Below, piece after piece: positions 48,180 to 64,000 of a DNA stretch of 64,000 nucleotides. The translations under genes were made by a program, and so were the position numbers. The stretch's first letter is position 1. Every line of letters begins with the position of its first letter. The notes beneath the pieces are model-generated. The model saw only the letters and a program-made list of their open reading frames with translations. It searched no databases and was not told the DNA's origin. The stretch is taken from contig NC_059268.1 in assembly GCF_017591435.1 (NCBI RefSeq), positions 14,727,684-14,791,683 on the forward strand, read 5' to 3'. The DNA comes from Portunus trituberculatus. Taxonomy: Eukaryota; Arthropoda; Malacostraca; Decapoda; Portunidae.

Positions 48180-48800
48180 ACTGCTCACCAATAACACAGT
48201 ATGTTCACCACAGCCGTTCCCTCCTAACAGGTGGCGCTGCGGCGTCCCTTCAAAGAAATTACAAAAAAATGTCTGATTTCGGGTATTACTCACGATTTGG
48301 GAAAAAAAAAAAAAAAAATCAACCCATGATGCACACACAAGTCGAACAAGTCTCTCGTGTTTCCGGTGTGGCGGTGATACAACTCAAAAAGCTTGAAATT
48401 ACAGTAAGAGCAGTGGACGACCATCGTGAGAACAGCTCAGCAAATGGTTGAAACTTTAACTAACGTGGTTCATCCTCTCAATAGAAACAAATGCAAAACT
48501 ATAAGTAATTCTCGGCATGGCGGGCTGTCATTGGACACCCTATAGTCCAACGTCCCTGATTGGTTTTGGCGTGATACGTCATGTAAGTAACTACCGGCAT
48601 GGCGGGTTCTCATTGGACGTCAGTGACACGTGTTGTATAGACACCACAAGTCCCACAGGACCCACAATGCCATACTAATGTAAACAGCCACAAGAAGAAA
48701 AAAGGGAGACGAGGAAAACTGCTCGCAGGATTGTTTCTGGCGCGGTGTTGATTTATCCCAAAGCATCACTACAAGCCAATAAAAGCCTTGCGCCTGGAAA
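48180..48800 (-). repeat. inverted duplication, right arm
   Basis: Reverse-complement partner of 33640-34170. Its ORF (ATG at 48424, minus strand; MVVHCSYCNFKLFELYHRH, then FDLCVHHGLI) is interrupted only by a T-run coding Phe and ends near TC/gtgagt. It lies about 260 bp upstream of the PWP2 start, in the same direction. Confidence 0.8.
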
Positions 48801-50009
48801 AAAAAAAAAAATAAATAAATAATAATAAACGTGAAGTGAAGTGAGTATAGTACCCCAACATGCAGTCGTATTATGTGCTACTGACAAGGACCAATAAGAG
48901 TAAATATTCACCTTTCCTATATAAGATGACATACCATATTCTTTCCATGAACTCCCTCACAGCCTCAATCGTCCTTTCATTCACTTCTAAGTCCCAGCAG
49001 CAGCAGCACCATAACTACGCACACTCCTGTTATCTCCATACTGCTTCCATCATCTCTCTCTTATGTCTGGTATATACGAGGACTTACCGTATCCCAGCAC
49101 CACGAGTTCCGCTATACTCGCGTCACACACCCGGAACACTTTAGTTACGAGCAGAACCACCCTACCTTTTACCGCCTAAAATGTGTACGAGTAGTAACAA
49201 ACCAGTCAGTCACTTTTTTTTTTTTTTTATGTAAGAGGGAAAACTGGCTAAGGGAAAAACAACAACAACAACAACAACCGGCCACTTAATTACCAGTCCC
49301 CTTGTAATTCCACCAAATGGCATCATACAGCTGGAATGTCAACGTTACGCCTATTTCCAAATGGAATTATGCAAATAAAGCACTACTTTCTTAAACTTTA
49401 TTTTTACAAGTGATAATCTACCACCCTTCTAAAACATTATTACATAAGACAAGATAACTACGTGCAAATTAAATGAAATAATAAAATAATAACGAAAAAA
49501 TCATATTTACAGACTGACCAAGGTAATGTAATGTTCAGTGAAGGCGTATCAGGTGCATGGCCACCTATTTCAATATTCCACTGGACAAACAGCCTTACCA
49601 TGAGCTCACCAAACCTTCGCCACCTCAAGTACTTATTGGTAACAACACTTCATGGGATAATTATCTTATTGACTTTCTAGGATTATAAATAAAAAAAGCC
49701 ATTTGAATACATCCTTACGTTTACCTTTCATACCTGTCTGTATTTCTAAAGGATATACAGTTAGCCATCGAGTATTGCTTTACTGTTCCTATTCGACGTG
49801 TTAGCTTCAACTCTCCGAACCTTTGCTTAGCGCTCCTGGTTTTATGCCACAGCTTTTTGTTGCTCATGCCATCATCCACACTTTCTCTTGCTTAGAGGAG
49901 TCAGAAACCGAATGCAGGATGCATTTTATTAAGACGCGCGCTCGCACGTGCACTCACGCAATCTCGGAAGCACGCACGCAAGCACACGCGCACAAACACA
50001 CGCACTCAT

Positions 50010-50064
<55 letters not shown>

Positions 50065-50929
50065 ATAGTCTGCAGTCCAGTGTCATCATGTTCCTCTTCT
50101 TGGCGTAAGCTGTTTAGCGGTTTTTCATTAATTACTTTGAAATATTGATATGGAGAAATCCTGATTTTTTTTTATAAAGGTATTTTGAAGGTTGGACTAA
50201 AATGACTTGGTAGCTGTGCCCTATTTTCTTATCAAAAGCAGACAAACTCTGTACTGGTTAATTAATTTATTTATGTGGATTTCTCTGACTTTGCTGGTGT
50301 CCATAATTTTTTTTTGCTGGTTTTAATTACCTCGTTAGACGCTATCTCAATGTGATCTAATTCCCAGAGTTTCTGTGATCTAATTACCAGAGCTGCTAAG
50401 TCGGTATGTTAGGATTGATAGTCTGAGTTATGAAGTTCATCTACTGAGCTAACCGCTAGTTTTAGCACCGAGACTATCTTGCACTCTTCCTGGAATAGCG
50501 ACTAGGTATCAATATGTTGTTACCAGGCTACGTTAGACGTGACATTTACCTGATGATGTGCAGACCCATGTTTTTCTTTATGTAAGAAAGGAGGACTGGC
50601 CAAGGGCAACAAAAATATAAAGAAAAAAGGCCCACTCATTCGCCAGTCTCCTTACAGAGGCGAAAGAACATGTCTTGGCTAAGTATCTAACAAACAGTAC
50701 ACAGCCCCGGGACTAATTAGAAAACTTAGCTGCAATGTTCACAGCGAGTACAGCGTAAGCAGAGGTGGGGTGTTTGGAGTTGGAGTATTTTCCTTGAGTG
50801 TGGCTGAGTAGCTACCTGCTGACATGCCCACGATACCCGGGCCTGACAGCCGTGCGACAACAGTTGACGCCCAGGATTCGCCCAAACTCAAAGTTAAACC
50901 GGCCAGTTTTTCTCAGTCCCTACCAAATG

Positions 50930-51100
50930 TCATCTCGCCCAAATACGAAAAAAATAGGCAACAAAATAGTAAATAGCAAAATAATCACAGTCAGTGTCTA
51001 GTTCCACATGCTTTTCCTCTTCATCCTTTCTCTTTACACAGCCCTTCACTGCCAAACGGCGCTTTTCATACTCAGCCAGAGTGTCTTTTGGGTGATTCAT
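50930..51100 (-). CDS. small ORF, 56 aa, unknown
   Basis: Begins MNHPKDTLAEYEKRRLAVKG, then a basic/acidic run (KRKDEEEKH), ending in an unlikely Phe/Tyr-rich stretch. The first 35 codons look protein-like, so it may be a retroposed exon or a first exon. No family recognised. Confidence 0.22.
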   Translation of the reverse strand: MNHPKDTLAEYEKRRLAVKGCVKRKDEEEKHVELDTDCDYFAIYYFVAYFFRIWAR

Positions 51101-51460
51101 GTTCTGTCAAGTGATTGGCGGGAGATGTGAGTTCAGTTTTACAGTTTACATAAAGCACTGTCACTTACATCACTTGTCTTCGTCACTCACGCAATCAATG
51201 TCACGCATTTGACCGAAAAGTTGGCCATCTGCCACAGCGACGCTCACTGCTTGCTGCGTGAACACTCGGATCAAAGGTTTGATACCTGTCTGACCCCTGG
51301 TGCTTAATGATTAATCAATCACCATTTTATCTTTGTTTTGTTGGAATATAATAAGCTAATTCCAATAATATTTACTCAAACTTTATACACTTCCCGGAAC
51401 GGTATTTGGATCCTGACCATCAAACATCCAAGTAATTTCTATTGTGAAAAACTATTAGCG

Positions 51461-51466
51461 TTTATT
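51461..51466 (-). promoter_or_regulatory. candidate poly(A) signal of neuroligin
   Basis: AATAAA on the minus strand about 250 nt beyond the neuroligin stop codon. It is a position-consistent signal only; other sites are possible. Confidence 0.35.
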
Positions 51467-51713
51467 AATTTTGTAGTTTAGATTGTCAATTGTTTACGTA
51501 CACTTAACATAAGTACACATGAAGTATAAATCTTTGACAGTGTAAAATTTCACTGAAACACAACTATTACAGTAAAGTTCTTTGCTGATACACAAGTTTT
51601 TTCTAGCGCAGACACGAATCTTTTTCTATATCAGTGTTTGTTACTGTTTTTTAGTTTGTTTTTAGGAATAGTATAAGTTCGGTAATCGAAGACTCTTCAT
51701 CTCAGCAACGGTT

Positions 51714-61320
<9,607 letters not shown>

Positions 61321-61327
61321 CAAAGGT

Positions 61328-61790
61328 CTTGTGGATTTCCTTTTAATTATTGCCTGTAACTGTTCTTTGGTCCTTGTTCGTTAAGCTTTTTCTTTTCTCT
61401 TTCTGAAGCAAAATTTTACTGTCAAATCTTTGCCTTGTGGATTTTCTTCTATTATTGCCTGCAACTGTTCTTCAATCGTTATCTGTTAAGCTTTTTCTTT
61501 TTTCTCTTTCTGAAGCTGATTTCTACCTTTGCTGTGGATTTTTTTTTTCTGTAATTGCCAGTAACTGCGCTCTGATCCTTGTCCGTTAAGCTTTTTCTTT
61601 TCTCTCTTTCTGAAGCTGATCTCTGTCAAACCTCTGCTGTGGATTTTCTATCAATCATTGCCTGTAACTGTCCTTCGAGCGTTGTCCGTTAAGCTTTTTC
61701 TTTTCTCTCTGTCTGAAGCTGAAAATTACTGTCAAACCTTTGTCTTGTGGATTTCTTTCTATCATTGCCTGTAACTGCATGCGCTCCGTT
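61328..61790. repeat. minisatellite, five units of about 97-108 bp
   Basis: GTGGAT marks the units at 61331, 61437, 61534, 61639 and 61747. Each unit carries TTGCCTGTAACTG, GTTAAGCTTTTTCTTTT and TCTCTTTCTGAAGC. Confidence 0.9.
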
Positions 61791-62656
61791 CTTTGTCTTT
61801 CTCCTTTCTTTTTCCGCGTCTATCAACATCCTCCTTTTCTTCTTGGTGGAATTTTGCTTACACTCAACCTTCTCCTAATAAAGCTGACCGCTCCAATCTT
61901 TCAAACCACCGAACAATAGGTTTTCTTTCTTTTTTCTCATCTTTTTCACTACTTACCTCCTCATAATCCTTCCGACTGCCAGTATGGATTCTAAAAAATA
62001 AAAACAATTGAGGATCTTATAGTTTCCGTTGATTGAATGCTGGTCATCCTCTCTTCGGTGAAACTTTAGGTATTGAAATAAAAGAAAACCGTGAATTAAC
62101 TCTTCTGGGGGCTCGCTGGTGAATATAATAGTGTGTCCTGCGCGATTACCTGTGTAGGATTCCTAGGCCAGGTGGAAATGACTTTGGATTACCGCCTTTC
62201 ACGCCTCGCTGCTAACCTGACAATGACCTACAAATCCTTGAACACTATATCCTCGAGCACCAGGCATATCTTGATCACATGTACCTGCTTTTGAAAGTCC
62301 ATTGAAGCTCTGGTGAATATAACGCAAACAGTTGTGGACGCAAAATTTAAACAAGTATTATATTTTCTATCTAAATCAGTGATGTTTCCCCGCTCTAATG
62401 GAGAATCTTGTCTATGAAACCTAAGATCGTGATTAATATCGTAAAAATGGTGCTTTCAAATATTTCCTGGAGATTGAGAGAAAATAATGTTGGTAAGAAG
62501 CTGAGTATGAGACCTTGCTTTCCCCTAATGGCATTGAGGCTCATCTGGCGTCATTAAGCTTCTTTTGCGACCTGAACCTCTTCGTGGCCTCAATAACTCC
62601 ACATTATCGGTTTCTTCGTGACTCCAGGTATTGGGGATCTTGGCGGGCTTTCGTGA

Positions 62657-63350
62657 ATGTTTTTTTTTTTTTATCCATCTTCCCTTCTCCAGTTTTCTTC
62701 TTCAATGGTAAACTCTGGAACTCCCTATTTACTCTCCTCACTTCTCCTATTCTTACGATTTTTTTCTTTTATTTTTTTCCATTTTTCCTTCTCCATTATT
62801 TTTTCTGCTACTACTTTATCTTCTATTTTTTTCATCTTTCCTTCTCCAGTTTTTCTTCTTCAATGGTAAACTCTGGAACTCTCTATTCACTCTCTTTAGT
62901 TGCCCTATTCCTACGATTTTTTTTTTCTATACATTCCACCTCTCCTTCTCCATTTCTTTCTTCTTCAATGGGAAATTCTAGAACACGCTATCTTCTCTTT
63001 ATTTCCCTATTCCTACGATTTTTTTCTTTTATTTTTTCCATTTTTCCTTCTCCATTGTTTTTTTCTGCTCTCTTTACTTCTATTCCTACGTCTTTATCTT
63101 CAAGTTTTTTTTTTCATCTTTCTTTCTCCAGTTTTTTCTTCCTCAATGGTAAACTTTTGAACTCCCTATCTGCTCTTTATATTTCCCTATTCCTACGACT
63201 CTATTACTTTTTAACAGACAATTTTCCAATTTTAATCAAACCTAGTTTTTCTTCAATAGTAAACTCAAGAACTCCCTATCTGTGCTCTCTCTTTCCATAT
63301 TCCTACTTCATATCCTTTTTCCTAGACAATTTTTCAGTTTAATCAAACAT
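62657..63350. repeat. T-rich minisatellite, about five degenerate units
   Basis: Recurring TTCAATGGTAAACTCTGGAA and CTCCCTAT, with CCTATTCCTACGATTTTTT and TTTTTCCTTCTCCA between. The long open frame across it (62515-63342) is a by-product of T-rich repeats. Confidence 0.85.
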
Positions 63351-63486
63351 TCTAGCTTTTTTGTTTAGGGATTGGCTTTTCGGTGAACATTTTCTAATAT
63401 ATATTTAGTTGCCCTTGGCCAATACCTTCATATAAAAACAAACATATCCTCATTTACAAGCAAAACATGTACATACATATCAACTA

Positions 63487-63701
63487 TTAACCCTTTGAGT
63501 ACCACGACGCGTTTCTATATTCATTCTGCTTACTATTTGGTGATTTTATACAGCTTCAGAAACTTATGTAAGGGATTAAGATAGCGAAGACTCTGGATAT
63601 TAATCTTCTGACCTCCATAGACTCTTCCTAATGTTAAAGAAATGGTCTAATCGTACACAAATCTCAAGGTAAAAGTGTGTCCCAGTATTGAACAGGATAA
63701 G
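63487..63701 (-). mobile_element. MITE family 1 copy, reverse
   Basis: Left TTAACCCTTTGAGTACCACG, right CCCAGTATTGAACAGGATAA. Confidence 0.65.
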
Positions 63702-64000
63702 TCAGCACAAAAGGGAGAAGTAGAATAATAATCCATCACTTATTTTCATGGACTAAGTTTTTATCTGCTTAGAACGAACTACAGTGGAAAATTTCTGTGT
63801 AGGTATGACTTTGATGGGGCTACTCGTATTGCCACACCTGAGTCAGTAGCGTAATGGGGAGAGCGATGGCGTGGCGCAGCTCAGGTGTCATGGTGGTGCG
63901 GGGGAAGATGATTTCGAGATACCATTACTTTCCTTTATCGTATGTGTATTTCGACTAGTCTTGAGGATACTGTGTATAAAGTGTATATCTTCTTGTATTT
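63702..64000. other. noncoding end of window
   Basis: No recognised feature. Confidence 0.4.

Larger units (their letters stand above)
48801..51713. other. intergenic between PWP2 and neuroligin
   Basis: LINE 3'-tail remnants at about 49210-49310 and 50575-50675 (CTGGCCAAGGGCAAC types), an alternating CACG/CA tract at 49930-50062, and a small minus-strand ORF at 51100-50930. Otherwise unremarkable. Confidence 0.6.

Noticed and set aside
62515..63342. 275-codon open frame rich in Phe, Ser and Leu
   Set aside because: Arises from the T-rich minisatellite; composition follows the repeat units.

Overview
The window looks like nuclear DNA from a decapod crustacean, most likely a crab. Introns are of animal type with GT-AG ends, proteins are closest to arthropod orthologues as I remember them, dinucleotide and trinucleotide arrays are extremely dense, and tRNA-Val-headed SINEs are flanked by (CA)n. 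The species is an inference. There is no sign of bacterial or viral sequence, CRISPR or operons.

Layout. Positions 1-15755 hold no recognisable coding exon; they are upstream or 5' intronic DNA filled with MITEs, SINEs, LINE remnants and microsatellites. Alpha-catenin (+, 15841-29123) follows, with two alternative first coding exons and, in its 6.5 kb last intron, two frame-preserving candidate alternative exons. A candidate two-exon gene for a small single-pass membrane protein lies at 30791-32540 (+). Mitochondrial NADPH:adrenodoxin/ferredoxin reductase (+, 35225-38355) and the ribosome-biogenesis WD40 protein PWP2 (-, 47922-38934) are convergent, with a tRNA-derived SINE between them. This pair is bracketed by a diverged inverted duplication (about 33640-34170 and 48180-48800). 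The C-terminal part of a neuroligin (-, 59851-51714) fills the right side; its 5' exons are not in the window.

The four main genes are unrelated housekeeping or neural genes: cell-cell adhesion, mitochondrial iron-sulfur cluster/steroid electron transfer, small-subunit processome and synaptic adhesion. They do not form a pathway. Every exon junction of the four was checked for reading-frame phase by hand and all close: 913 or 919 codons for alpha-catenin, 479 for the reductase, 924 for PWP2 and about 717 for the visible part of neuroligin.

The most interesting material is the isoform potential of alpha-catenin beside its beta-catenin-binding and actin-binding regions, the inverted duplication carrying a conserved CxxC exon-like ORF, two MITE families in many copies, a LINE nested inside a SINE, two SINE families that share a core, and microsatellites that serve as polypyrimidine tracts at splice acceptors.
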